Positions 23,254 through 31,864 of a stretch of DNA of 64,000 nucleotides are shown piece by piece. The DNA is from CAYVTD01 sp964454445 (GTDB lineage: Bacteria > Bacteroidota > Ignavibacteria > Kapaibacteriales > UBA2268), in the NCBI GenBank assembly GCA_964454445.1, contig CAYVTD010000006.1:1-64000 (forward strand), given 5' to 3'. The notes beneath the pieces were generated by a model. That model was not told where the DNA came from, searched no databases, and worked only from the letters and a program-made list of their open reading frames with translations. The position numbers and the translations under genes are program-made. Every line of letters begins with the position of its first letter. Position 1 is the first letter of the stretch.

Positions 23254-25653
23254 ATGAGTGAAGAAAGCAATCATAAAATTGACCAAGAAACAAGAGAAAT
23301 GCTTAGTTCCTTCGTATCTGAAGCATTCGATTCTTTAGACACGAACGAGCCAATAGTTGAAGATTTGCGAGCTGAAGATAATTCAGAATCGGTAAATGCC
23401 ATTTTCAGGGTGTTTCACACATTGAAAGGACTATCCGGCTTCTTCGATATGCGCATCATCAACAAAGTAACCCACGAGGCAGAAACCCTGCTGGATATAA
23501 TGCGCCGCCAAAACCGCAAACAAAGCGAAGATACGATAACAGTTATTTATCAGACCTTTGATTTTCTTCGTTCTCTACTTGAGCGCGTGAGTATGGAGTT
23601 TACTGATCAATCTGGCGCCGAAGAAGCAGAGGATATGATATTAATAATACGTGATGCCCTTGATACTGTGAAGAATTCTTCTGATTTAGCTTTTGTTCAA
23701 GCTGAGCAAAGGCAAAGTACTGTTGCGGAAACCACCGATATTGATGCTTCTCCTGTCGAAATGAGCGAAGAATTTAGTCTGGATGCCAATAAAGATTTCA
23801 AAGAAGAATCCCGGCAAGCAAGCATAGAGCAACCCTTAGAAAGCTCTACTCAAGATTTGTTGCTTGGCGACGAAATGTTTCAGCAATATCTAAATGACGC
23901 TAATGAATTAGTCGATATAGCAGAGAGCAATCTCATTGAGCTTGAACATAGTCCGGACAACGAAAAGCTCGTTCTGGACACTTTTGGAGCTATCCATAGC
24001 TTGAAAGGTAACTCCGGATTTATGGGCTTTAGCATCGTCGAAGAAGTGGCTATGGAGATGGAAACAATTCTCGATTCGATACGCAAAAAAGATCTTGATG
24101 TCGAAGAGATGATTATTACAGTGCTACTTAGCAATATAGGGTCACTCCGCAACCGTCTTTCAGAAATTGCTCTCACTGGCGGTAATCAACAGAGACCCGA
24201 TGACGTGTTTGAATTAAAGGTTGATGAGCCACAACAAAGTATATCGTCTGAAGATTACGATATCCAAGCTAAAAAAATTGGACATCTTGATGGAGAGCAC
24301 AGTTATGAATCGAGCAAGCATGAAACACCTGATGCAATCGCAATAGAATCAAAACCAACAGAACAGAAATCGATAGAACCTAGCTCACCAGGTACACAAA
24401 CTAAGCAAATAAAGCCACCCAAAGAAAAAGAAACACAGCAAACAGCAGCAACCCTGCCGCAGATGCAAAAAAAGGATATTCGCGTCGAAACTTCGAAAAT
24501 TGACCGCCTTTTTGATATGGTCGGTGAACTGATAACAATAGAGACAATGGTAACCAGAAATCCTGACCTGCGCGGCTTAGATCTTCCTAACTTCGCAAAA
24601 TCGGCGAATATGCTCAACAAAATTACTCGCGATTTGCAAGAGATTTCGATGTCAATTCGTATGATGCCTCTCGAGGGCTTATTTAATAAAATGAAACGGC
24701 TCGTGCGTGATGTTACTATTAAAATGGGGAAAAAGGTTAATTTACTCGTTTCCGGACAGGAAACAGAAATGGATAAAAACGTTATTGATGAGATCTCCGA
24801 CCCTCTTGTGCATATTTTAAGGAACGCTATTGACCATGGGGTGGAATCGCCTACAGATCGTCGCGAAAAAGGCAAACCAGAAGAAGGCACGGTAAAATTG
24901 AGTGCCGCTTACGAAGGCAATGAAATAATAATTAGCGTCGAAGATGACGGCGCTGGCATGAGCCGGGAAGCTCTGATTAGAAAAGCTGAGGAAAAAGGTA
25001 TTTTAAGGACTGAGCCAGAGAATATGTCTGACAAAGAGGTTTTCCTGCTTATTTTCGAAGCTGGCTTCTCGACTGCTAAAGAAGTAACCGATATTTCGGG
25101 CAGAGGCGTCGGAATGGACGTTGTTAGAAAAAATATTGAAAAGCTTCGCGGTTCAGTGGACATTCAAAGCCAATATGGCAAAGGCTCGAAGATTACTTTG
25201 AGAATCCCACTGACTTTGGCAATAATGGAAGCAATGATAATTAGACTTGGCGAGGAGATTTACGCTCTTCCAATTTTAGCTATCAGAGAGTCGTTTCGCC
25301 CTAGCGCAGAGGCGATAACAGTTACTATGGACGGGCTGGAAGTTGTAAAGGTGCGCGAAGAGATTTTGCCGGTTATCCGTCTTCACGAAGTTTTCAATGA
25401 AGAAGCCGACAGCGTGGACCTGTCGAGCGGTATTCTAATCATCGTCGAGGCAGGAGAAAGAAAAGCATGTCTCTTTGCCGACGAAATTGTTGGACAACAG
25501 CAAGCAGTTATTAAGGCTTTGTCAAATTATATTGGTAAGGTGGAGGGCATCACAGGTTGTATGGTTCTTGGCGATGGAGGTATCGGCTTGATTTTGGATA
25601 TTGAAGGGCTAATCAATATGGCGGAGCATCCTAAACTATTTCAGCCTGCATAA
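23254..25653 (+). CDS. cheA: Chemotaxis histidine kinase CheA with two Hpt domains
   Basis: Central kinase of chemotaxis. The 799-aa protein has a first Hpt domain with FHTLKGLSGF (His 55), a second Hpt with IHSLKGNSGFMGF (His 248), a linker rich in Gln/Lys/Glu, the dimerisation and kinase domain from about 405 (DRLFDMVGELITIETMV), the ATP lid with HILRNAIDHGVESP and VEDDGAGMSREA, GRGVGMDVVRKNI, and a C-terminal CheW-like domain (ALPILAIRESFRPS, VVKVREEILPVIRL). A P2 domain is not obvious. No fused receiver. It opens a tightly packed operon with cheW, cheR, cheB, a hybrid kinase and a response regulator. Confidence 0.95.
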   Translation: MSEESNHKIDQETREMLSSFVSEAFDSLDTNEPIVEDLRAEDNSESVNAIFRVFHTLKGLSGFFDMRIINKVTHEAETLLDIMRRQNRKQSEDTITVIYQTFDFLRSLLERVSMEFTDQSGAEEAEDMILIIRDALDTVKNSSDLAFVQAEQRQSTVAETTDIDASPVEMSEEFSLDANKDFKEESRQASIEQPLESSTQDLLLGDEMFQQYLNDANELVDIAESNLIELEHSPDNEKLVLDTFGAIHSLKGNSGFMGFSIVEEVAMEMETILDSIRKKDLDVEEMIITVLLSNIGSLRNRLSEIALTGGNQQRPDDVFELKVDEPQQSISSEDYDIQAKKIGHLDGEHSYESSKHETPDAIAIESKPTEQKSIEPSSPGTQTKQIKPPKEKETQQTAATLPQMQKKDIRVETSKIDRLFDMVGELITIETMVTRNPDLRGLDLPNFAKSANMLNKITRDLQEISMSIRMMPLEGLFNKMKRLVRDVTIKMGKKVNLLVSGQETEMDKNVIDEISDPLVHILRNAIDHGVESPTDRREKGKPEEGTVKLSAAYEGNEIIISVEDDGAGMSREALIRKAEEKGILRTEPENMSDKEVFLLIFEAGFSTAKEVTDISGRGVGMDVVRKNIEKLRGSVDIQSQYGKGSKITLRIPLTLAIMEAMIIRLGEEIYALPILAIRESFRPSAEAITVTMDGLEVVKVREEILPVIRLHEVFNEEADSVDLSSGILIIVEAGERKACLFADEIVGQQQAVIKALSNYIGKVEGITGCMVLGDGGIGLILDIEGLINMAEHPKLFQPA

Positions 25654-25717
25654 TTTAAAGTATTACAAAACTAATAATAAAAAAGTTTATTCTTCAAAAT
25701 TACTTGTGGCTTATAAA

Positions 25718-26254
25718 ATGAATATGGAAGAACAAATAATCGAAAAAGATAGCGTCAACTCGAAGCTAGATGAATTAAAACAACTCCAGTTGATCGAGGA
25801 CGAAGACACTCAAAAGGACAAATTTCTCACTTTTCGCATCGGTAATGAGGATTATGCCATCGACATTAAATATATTAATGAAATTATTAGTATCCAAAAG
25901 ATTACTTCTGTGCCTAATATCAAGAAATATATTAAAGGTATAATCAATCTTAGAGGTAATATTATCCCCGTTATTGATGTTCGTCTCCGCTTTCACATCG
26001 ACGAGAAGGAATATACTGATAAGACTTGCATTGTCGTTACAAGTATTAATAATGTCCACGTTGGACTAATTGTTGATGAGGTTTCTGAGGTATTAAGCAT
26101 CCCCGAAGATAAAATTTCACCTCCCCCGCAGACTAACAAAGGAGCTAAAAGCCGATATATACAAGGAATCGGCAAAGATGGACAAAAAGTGAAGGTTATG
26201 ATAAATTTATTTAAACTTCTTTACGATGAAGAAAAACCTGTTATGGAGAATTAG
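25718..26254 (+). CDS. cheW: Chemotaxis adaptor CheW
   Basis: Scaffold that couples CheA to chemoreceptors. The CheW fold spans about residues 38-170: FLTFRIGNEDYAIDIKYINE, VPNIKKYIKGIINLRGNIIP, VIDVRLRF and GLIVDEVSEVLSIPEDKISP. ATG 25718 is used; the in-frame GTG at 25706 adds four residues and ATG 25724 removes two, and no clear ribosome site separates them. The N-terminal 35 residues are charged and variable. It lies between cheA and cheR. Confidence 0.92.
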   Translation: MNMEEQIIEKDSVNSKLDELKQLQLIEDEDTQKDKFLTFRIGNEDYAIDIKYINEIISIQKITSVPNIKKYIKGIINLRGNIIPVIDVRLRFHIDEKEYTDKTCIVVTSINNVHVGLIVDEVSEVLSIPEDKISPPPQTNKGAKSRYIQGIGKDGQKVKVMINLFKLLYDEEKPVMEN

Positions 26255-26262
26255 AATACATA

Positions 26263-27126
26263 ATGGACAAATCGAATATCAAAGAGATTGTGCCCAATAA
26301 CTGGGTCGAGATCCAGCCAAAAGAATTTGCCCTGTTGCGTGATTTGGTATATGATAATATTGGTATTAATCTAACCGAAGAAAAAAGAAACCTAGTGATG
26401 GGACGCTTGCAGAAAATACTTCGCCGGGAAGGATTCACGAGCTTTCATGAGTATTATCAATATGTTAGCAAGGACAAAACGGGACAAGCTTTGAGCGAAC
26501 TCGCAAACAGCATATCCACTAATCATACTTTTTTCTATCGGGAAAACGATCATTTTAATTTTTTTTTAGAAAAAGCATTACCTGAAATAGTTGAACGACA
26601 AAAAGCAGCAAAAGAGTATGATATAAGGGTTTGGAGTGCCGGATGCTCGAGCGGTGAAGAACCTTATACTCTCGTTATGCTGTTGATGGAGTTTCTCGGT
26701 TCTGATTATTCTCGTTGGAACGCGGGAGTGCTAGCCACTGATATTTCTGAGAAGGCACTGAACACAGCAAGAGCCGGTATCTATGAAAAAGAAGGAGTAA
26801 AGAACCTTCCTGAAAAACTAGTAAAAAAATACTTTAAAAAGCGCCCTGAAGGCAATTATGAAGTAATTGAAGCTGTGAAAAAGGAAGTTACTTATCGCCG
26901 TTTTAATCTGATGAATACCTATTTTCCTTTCAAAAAGCAATTTCACGCTATATTTTGCAGGAATGTTATGATTTATTTCGACAATCCAACAAGAAAAACC
27001 CTTGTTGAGAAGTTTTATAATCTAACTACTCCCAAGGGCTTCTTTTTCATTGGTCACTCTGAATCTTTAAAAAGAGAAGAGTGCAAGTATAGATATGTTA
27101 TGCCAGCATTATATAAAAAAGAATAA
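26263..27126 (+). CDS. cheR: Chemoreceptor methyltransferase CheR
   Basis: AdoMet-dependent enzyme that methylates glutamates on chemoreceptors. The 287-aa protein has the helical N-terminal domain (FALLRDLVYDNIGINLTEEK), the TNHTFFYREN motif near 86, the AdoMet-binding VWSAGCSSGEEPYTLVMLL near 125, LATDISEKALNTARAGIY near 158, and FHAIFCRNVMIYFDNPTR and FFIGHSESL at the end. No tetrapeptide-binding tail is fused. Starts nine bases after the cheW stop. Confidence 0.95.
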   Translation: MDKSNIKEIVPNNWVEIQPKEFALLRDLVYDNIGINLTEEKRNLVMGRLQKILRREGFTSFHEYYQYVSKDKTGQALSELANSISTNHTFFYRENDHFNFFLEKALPEIVERQKAAKEYDIRVWSAGCSSGEEPYTLVMLLMEFLGSDYSRWNAGVLATDISEKALNTARAGIYEKEGVKNLPEKLVKKYFKKRPEGNYEVIEAVKKEVTYRRFNLMNTYFPFKKQFHAIFCRNVMIYFDNPTRKTLVEKFYNLTTPKGFFFIGHSESLKREECKYRYVMPALYKKE

Positions 27127-27145
27127 TAAAGTAAGGTAAGACGAA

Positions 27146-28213
27146 ATGATTCCAAAAGTTACAAGAGTGTTAATAATCGACGATTCTGCTTTAGTTAGAG
27201 ATATTTTGAAAAAGGGACTTTCTGCCGATTCCACTATTGAGGTCGTCGGAGCAGCACCAGACGTATTTGTTGGCAGGGATATGATAGTCGAGTACAAGCC
27301 TGATGTACTGACTCTTGACATCGAAATGCCCCGAATGGACGGGGTTGAGTTCCTAAGGAGGCTAATGCCTCAGTTTCCTTTGCCTGTCGTGGTGGTAAGC
27401 TCGCTCACTCAAAAAGGAAAAAGCATAACACTGCAGGCTCTGGAGGCAGGTGCAGTGGATTATGTTCCAAAACCGACAGCCGATGTTGCCCGCGGCTTGG
27501 AAGATATGATGCTCGAACTTCGCACAAAAATCAAAATCGCTTCCACTGCAAACGTAGCACATTGGAAAAATAAACGTATTGACAGAGCTGCCCATACTTT
27601 GCCCGGCAGCAAGGCACTTGCCGAATCTACCGATAAGGTGATAGCTATCGGAGCTTCAACAGGAGGTACAGAAGCTATAAGAAGAGTGTTAGAGCCTCTG
27701 CCTGCCACAATGCCAGGTATTGTCATTGTGCAACACATGCCAAAGGGCTTTACAAAAACATTTGCCGACCGGCTCAATGAAGTATGTATGCTGCAAGTGA
27801 AAGAAGCTGAAACAGGCGACAGGATTGCTAATGGAAAAGTATTAATTGCCCCAGGCGATTTCCACATGAAAGTCGTCAGGCGTGGTGGTTATTACGAAGT
27901 TATATGTGTGGAAGGCGAAAAAGTGAACGGACACAGACCTTCTGTTGATGTGCTTTTCTATTCTGTTGCCGAGCAAGTCGCTGCAAACGCTTATGGCATT
28001 ATTCTTACCGGTATGGGTGGCGATGGCGGCAAAGGGCTGAAAGAAATGAAAGATAAAGGAGCAAAAACTATTGGTCAGGACGAAAACTCTAGCATTGTTT
28101 ACGGTATGCCTAAAGTTGCCTTCGATCTTGGTGGCGTTGACAAACAACTACCTCTTGAACAAATTCCGATAAGCATAGTCCAAACTGTAACCAAAGACCA
28201 AAAGAATACTTAG
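27146..28213 (+). CDS. cheB: Chemoreceptor methylesterase CheB
   Basis: Phosphorylation-activated methylesterase/deamidase. The receiver domain spans about 1-125 with acidic residues in LIIDDSALVRDIL and phosphoacceptor D58 in LTLDIEMPRMDG; K109 is in VPKP. The esterase domain has the catalytic triad S171 (GASTGGTEAI), H197 (VQHMPKGFTKTF) and D293 (TGMGGDGGKGL). 355 aa, complete. It lies 20 bases after cheR. Confidence 0.95.
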   Translation: MIPKVTRVLIIDDSALVRDILKKGLSADSTIEVVGAAPDVFVGRDMIVEYKPDVLTLDIEMPRMDGVEFLRRLMPQFPLPVVVVSSLTQKGKSITLQALEAGAVDYVPKPTADVARGLEDMMLELRTKIKIASTANVAHWKNKRIDRAAHTLPGSKALAESTDKVIAIGASTGGTEAIRRVLEPLPATMPGIVIVQHMPKGFTKTFADRLNEVCMLQVKEAETGDRIANGKVLIAPGDFHMKVVRRGGYYEVICVEGEKVNGHRPSVDVLFYSVAEQVAANAYGIILTGMGGDGGKGLKEMKDKGAKTIGQDENSSIVYGMPKVAFDLGGVDKQLPLEQIPISIVQTVTKDQKNT

Positions 28214-28219
28214 TTTGAG

Positions 28220-30679
28220 ATGAGTTTGGATATACTAAATAACGATTTTAAAATTTTAATAGTCGAAGACGATCCGCCTACTCGTTTTTTTACTTCAACA
28301 ATAGTCAAAAGTAGATATAAGAACTTTTTTGTCGCTGAGAACGGAATCGAAGGTTTGCAGTCGTATGTTGATAACAAACCAGACATAGTTATCTCGGACA
28401 TTAGTATGCCGGAATTAGATGGTCTGCAGATGTCACGCAAGATACGCGAAATAAACCCCGAACAGCAAATCATCATCACTACTGCTCTTGATAATAAAGA
28501 GCTACTCTTCGAAGCCATTGATATTGGTATTAATCATTATATTATTAAACCTATTACCAAAAACCAACTAATCGCTACCTTAAAGCGTGCTGATTATGCA
28601 GTCAGTATTAAAAATCAACTTCGAAAACAATACGATTTAATCAACAAATTATCTCTTGCACTTCAGGAAAGCCCGACACCTGTTTTAATTCTCGATGACA
28701 AGGGAGCTATTGAGTATTTTAATAAGCAATTTTCAGTTCTTTTTCAATTCAAGCTTAACGATGTCAAAGGTAAAAATTATAGCTTGGCCTTCCCTGATAG
28801 TGAGTTCCTGGATAACTTAGATTTGTTTTTTAAACTTCAAAGTGAAAAAGATGGATTTCAGGCTGACATTGCTTGCGATTTTCCCAATAAATCAAAAATG
28901 TGGTTTTCGTTATTCGTCTTTTCTGTGAAAAATCAAGACGGGAATATAACAAATTATGTTGTTGAACTCGAAGATATTACTCAAAAAGAGCTTGCACGGC
29001 GCACACTCGAAGAAACAAATGTTATTCTCGAGAACAAAGTTTCCGAAAGGACAGCCGAACTGATTGCATCTAATGAAAATCTCGAACAAGAAATAATTGT
29101 TAGGCTAAAAGCAGAGACAGAATTGATAAAAGCAAAGGAATATGTCGAAGCTGCAAACAAGGCGAAAGACTCTTTCCTTGCAAAAGTTAGCCACGAGCTT
29201 CGAACCCCAATGAATGGAATTATTGGACTGACAAGTATCCTTTTTGGAACGGAACTAAGCCAAAAACAAAAAAAATTTCTTGAAATGATTAAGTATTCAG
29301 CCGACAATTTGTTGAATATTATTAATGATATACTCGATTATTCTAAACTGGAAGAGGGAAAACTAAAGATTAAAAGCGAGCCTTTTCAACTTAATTCATC
29401 AATAGAAAGAGTAGTCGAACTACTCAAACCAAATGCTCAAGAAAAGAAACTCAAGTTGAATTATACTATTAATGAATCCTGCCCCAAGGTGCTTGTCGGC
29501 GACAAAAATCGTATAGAACAGACACTAATTAATCTTGTAGGCAATGCAATAAAGTTTACAAATGAAGGTTCAATAAAAGTAGAGATTGACGTAAGCGACG
29601 AGAGCGACAAGTACATAGAGCTTACTTTTTCTGTCGAGGATACAGGGATAGGCATAGCTGACAATCAAAAAGGAATGTTGTTTAAAAGCTTCTCGCAAAT
29701 AGAAGATACTATGACAAGAAAACATGGCGGTACAGGGCTTGGACTAGTTATTTCTGAAGAATTGGTCAAGCTGATGGGAGGAAAAATTTGGTTTGAAAGC
29801 GAAGAAGGGCATGGTTCGATTTTCAGCTTCAGCATTCCTTTTGAAAAAAAGTCAAGTCGTAGCGGTCAGGATTTGAAAGAAATCGACGATTATGAAATTG
29901 CCTCAGAAATAGTTTCTCGGTATCCGTCTCTGTCTCTGAATATTTTACTTGCTGAGGATAGCATAATCAATCAAGAGCTTGTCAAACAAGTCTTTATGCA
30001 AAAGCAATGGCTGGTAACTTCGGTAATAAACGGGAAGGAAGCCGTAGAAGTTTTTCGAAATGGCAATTTCGATATTGTGTTGATGGATGTTCAAATGCCT
30101 GAAATGGATGGATATGAAGCAACAAAGCATATTAGAAACATCCAAGGCGAGCTTGGCAAAAAAACACCTATCATTGCCTTAACGGCTCATAACGACGATT
30201 TCCACAAACAAGAGTGTTTGAACGCAGGTATGGATGATATTATTGTTAAGCCATTGAATTGGAAAGAAGTTTTTGATACTATCTATCGAGTTGTTAAAAC
30301 TGAAGATAATAATGTAAAAAATGATGAGGAAAATGAGTTTATTGTTGCAGATTTAAGCAAATTAAAAGAGGCTGTTAATAATAATACTATTTTCATTAAA
30401 AATATAATTGATTATTTCATCAATAATTATAAAAATGAAATGAACGAGCTTGAAATTGCAGTTGGCAAAAAAGATTATAAAAGAGTTCAGGCATTAGCTC
30501 ATAAGATGAAATCGGAATGTGGTAATTTTGGTGCACAAAGCTCAGTCGAACTTGCAAAATCTATCGAAAGAACTGCTGTAAATGGATTAAGTGATCAATT
30601 GATAGAATTTGTATATGAATTCAAGCAAGAATTAGCCAAACTAGAAATATTTTTACAGAAAGAATCTCGATTTTTATAA
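28220..30679 (+). CDS. Hybrid histidine kinase REC-PAS-HisKA-HATPase-REC-Hpt
   Basis: 819-aa soluble multi-domain kinase. A first receiver has D60 (VISDISMPELDG); a PAS-like region follows at about 145-260 with a long helix to 310; the HisKA box is KVSHELRTPMNGI with H325; the ATPase has NAIKFTNEGSIKVE, VEDTGIGIAD and GGTGLGLVISEELV; a second receiver has D623 (VLMDVQMPEMDGYEATKHIR); and an Hpt domain has H761 (LAHKMKSECGNFG). It has no membrane segment. It starts six bases after cheB, so it is most likely part of chemotaxis or of a linked phosphorelay; its input is unknown. Confidence 0.9.
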   Translation: MSLDILNNDFKILIVEDDPPTRFFTSTIVKSRYKNFFVAENGIEGLQSYVDNKPDIVISDISMPELDGLQMSRKIREINPEQQIIITTALDNKELLFEAIDIGINHYIIKPITKNQLIATLKRADYAVSIKNQLRKQYDLINKLSLALQESPTPVLILDDKGAIEYFNKQFSVLFQFKLNDVKGKNYSLAFPDSEFLDNLDLFFKLQSEKDGFQADIACDFPNKSKMWFSLFVFSVKNQDGNITNYVVELEDITQKELARRTLEETNVILENKVSERTAELIASNENLEQEIIVRLKAETELIKAKEYVEAANKAKDSFLAKVSHELRTPMNGIIGLTSILFGTELSQKQKKFLEMIKYSADNLLNIINDILDYSKLEEGKLKIKSEPFQLNSSIERVVELLKPNAQEKKLKLNYTINESCPKVLVGDKNRIEQTLINLVGNAIKFTNEGSIKVEIDVSDESDKYIELTFSVEDTGIGIADNQKGMLFKSFSQIEDTMTRKHGGTGLGLVISEELVKLMGGKIWFESEEGHGSIFSFSIPFEKKSSRSGQDLKEIDDYEIASEIVSRYPSLSLNILLAEDSIINQELVKQVFMQKQWLVTSVINGKEAVEVFRNGNFDIVLMDVQMPEMDGYEATKHIRNIQGELGKKTPIIALTAHNDDFHKQECLNAGMDDIIVKPLNWKEVFDTIYRVVKTEDNNVKNDEENEFIVADLSKLKEAVNNNTIFIKNIIDYFINNYKNEMNELEIAVGKKDYKRVQALAHKMKSECGNFGAQSSVELAKSIERTAVNGLSDQLIEFVYEFKQELAKLEIFLQKESRFL

Positions 30680-30698
30680 ACTAATCTTAGGATAAATT

Positions 30699-31097
30699 AT
30701 GAAAGTAATGATTGTTGAAGACGATTATATAACTTCACAAGTTATGAAAGAGATACTAATTAACTATGGAGATTGCGATATTGCCGAAGATGGTTTGCAA
30801 GCAATAAATTTATTTACAGAAGGGCTCATCGACGGTTTTCCTTATGATTTAATTTTTCTTGATATTATGATGCCCAGTTTAGACGGACAAGAAACACTCA
30901 CCAGGATAAGAGGAATAGAAAGAGAATTTGGGATTACTGGCCTTGATGGAGTGAAAATCGTTATGACTACTGCTCTTGACGATTTTGACAACATTAAAAA
31001 AGCATTTCATAGTCAATGCGAGGGCTATATCGTTAAGCCGGTCGAAAAAGAAAAAATTGTACAAAAACTTATTGAGCTTGGTTTCTTAGATGGATAA
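30699..31097 (+). CDS. Single-domain response regulator (CheY-like)
   Basis: 132-aa stand-alone receiver. The acidic pocket is in MIVEDDYITSQVM, the phosphoacceptor is D55 (LIFLDIMMPSLDG), the conserved Thr is in VMTTALDDF and the Lys in YIVKPVEKEKI. Lacking an output domain, it could act as CheY at the flagellar motor or as a link in the hybrid-kinase phosphorelay. It is the last gene of the chemotaxis operon, 19 bases after the hybrid kinase, and is followed at once by an inverted repeat. Confidence 0.85.
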   Translation: MKVMIVEDDYITSQVMKEILINYGDCDIAEDGLQAINLFTEGLIDGFPYDLIFLDIMMPSLDGQETLTRIRGIEREFGITGLDGVKIVMTTALDDFDNIKKAFHSQCEGYIVKPVEKEKIVQKLIELGFLDG

Positions 31098-31140
31098 TGC
31101 ATAAAACAATGATTTAGTACAAAAAAGAATGTTTTATGCA
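31098..31140. terminator. Inverted repeat after the chemotaxis operon
   Basis: Perfect 11-bp arms TGCATAAAACA (31098-31108) and TGTTTTATGCA (31130-31140) are separated by 21 bases. The left arm begins one base after the response regulator stop, and the right arm overlaps the end of a minus-strand ORF, so it may work as a terminator in both directions. It has no U-tract beyond the arm itself. Confidence 0.6.
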
Positions 31141-31259
31141 AAGATATTCTCAGGCATATAAGGATGAGTGCCTTCAATAACGTCGCAAGCAGCTTTTTTC
31201 TTTATTTTGGCTATCAGGGTTTCTTTATAGGGACAATGGTCTAAGATGCACCGTGGCAA
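31134..31259 (-). CDS. Short minus-strand ORF, probable gene remnant
   Basis: A 41-codon frame from TTG 31259 to TAA 31134, reading LPRCILDHCPYKETLIAK and ending THPYMPENIFA. Just upstream, in another frame, lies NCGDCHGA, so a Cys-rich protein may have been split by a frameshift. There is no ATG and no ribosome site. It ends inside the right arm of the inverted repeat, as expected for a convergent gene end. Could be chance; low confidence. Confidence 0.22.
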   Translation of the reverse strand: MPRCILDHCPYKETLIAKIKKKAACDVIEGTHPYMPENIFA

Positions 31260-31408
31260 TCACCACAATTCAACATACCAACTTGCTATTAAAAATGCAT
31301 AGTATTTTTGCTTAATCCTGAAATATTTATTAGAAAGATTTATTATCGCTTATTCTATATATTTTGGACAGATGAGACATTTCCTAAAAAAGAAAAAAAA
31401 TATATTTT
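31141..31408. other. Stretch without a clear gene
   Basis: Apart from the short minus-strand ORF, I see no coding frame of note. AT-rich with A and T runs near 31390-31430, ending in the Bacteroidota-type promoter before the secreted protein gene. Confidence 0.5.
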
Positions 31409-31440
31409 TTTGGAAATAAACTATTTTTTTTTTATATTTG
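31409..31440 (+). promoter_or_regulatory. Bacteroidota-type promoter (TTTG-N20-TATATTTG)
   Basis: TTTG at 31409-31412 and TATATTTG at 31433-31440 are separated by 20 bases, a match to the Bacteroidota -33/-7 consensus TTTG and TAnnTTTG at the usual spacing. Transcription would begin around 31445-31450, about 35 bases before ATG 31482. Confidence 0.65.
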
Positions 31441-31481
31441 AATTTATATGGCTTGTTTCACATTTTCAAGGAGTAAATATC

Positions 31482-31790
31482 ATGAAAACAAGAAATTTTA
31501 TTTCTGTTTGTTTGATAGCTTTTTTTATGAGTGTATTTGCAAATGCACAATGTCCTCCAGGTTGGAATTTTGTATCTTTGGCATTTGGTCCAGATCCATC
31601 AGGGTGTACATTCCAAGTGGATTTTTGTTACAAANNNNNNNNNNNNNNNNNNNNNNNNNNNNNNNNNNNNNNNNNNNNNNNNNNNNNNNNNNNNNNNNNN
31701 NNNNNNNNNNNNNNNNNNNNNNNNNNNNNNNNNNATTTTGAAGGCGAGAGAGTAACGAGCGACTGTTTTCAATTATATTCTTGTCCATAA
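31482..31790 (+). CDS. Secreted Cys-rich small protein, interrupted by assembly gap
   Basis: ATG 31482 has an AAGGAG ribosome site and starts a signal peptide (MKTRNFISVCLIAFFMSVF, cleavage after ANA). The mature start QCPPGWNF and the later GCTFQVDFCYK show four Cys before the gap. After 100 N the same frame happens to read FEGERVTSDCFQLYSCP and stops at 31790, again with two Cys. Because the N run is a placeholder length, whether both parts belong to one protein and its true size are not known. Function unknown; likely exported and disulphide-bonded. A strong promoter lies just upstream. It may be co-transcribed with the next gene. Confidence 0.55.
   Translation: MKTRNFISVCLIAFFMSVFANAQCPPGWNFVSLAFGPDPSGCTFQVDFCYKXXXXXXXXXXXXXXXXXXXXXXXXXXXXXXXXXXFEGERVTSDCFQLYSCP
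31635..31734. other. Assembly gap of exactly 100 N
   Basis: A run of 100 undetermined bases, a conventional scaffold placeholder, so the real distance is unknown. Reading frames that cross it are not trustworthy. A gap inside a small Cys-rich secreted gene suggests a repeated or hard-to-sequence segment. Confidence 0.95.
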
Positions 31791-31864
31791 GAAGAATTGA
31801 CTTGTAAATTCTTTCTAATTTTTAATTTGATATTTTATAAATATTTATATAAGGAGTTATTATT

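Noticed and set aside
24303..24890. 195-aa minus-strand ORF inside cheA
   Set aside because: Shadow of the cheA coding sequence; Ser- and Ile-rich composition from antisense reading.
31308..31481. Upstream extension of the Cys-rich secreted gene
   Set aside because: The frame upstream of ATG 31482 crosses the promoter and has no signal peptide at its start.
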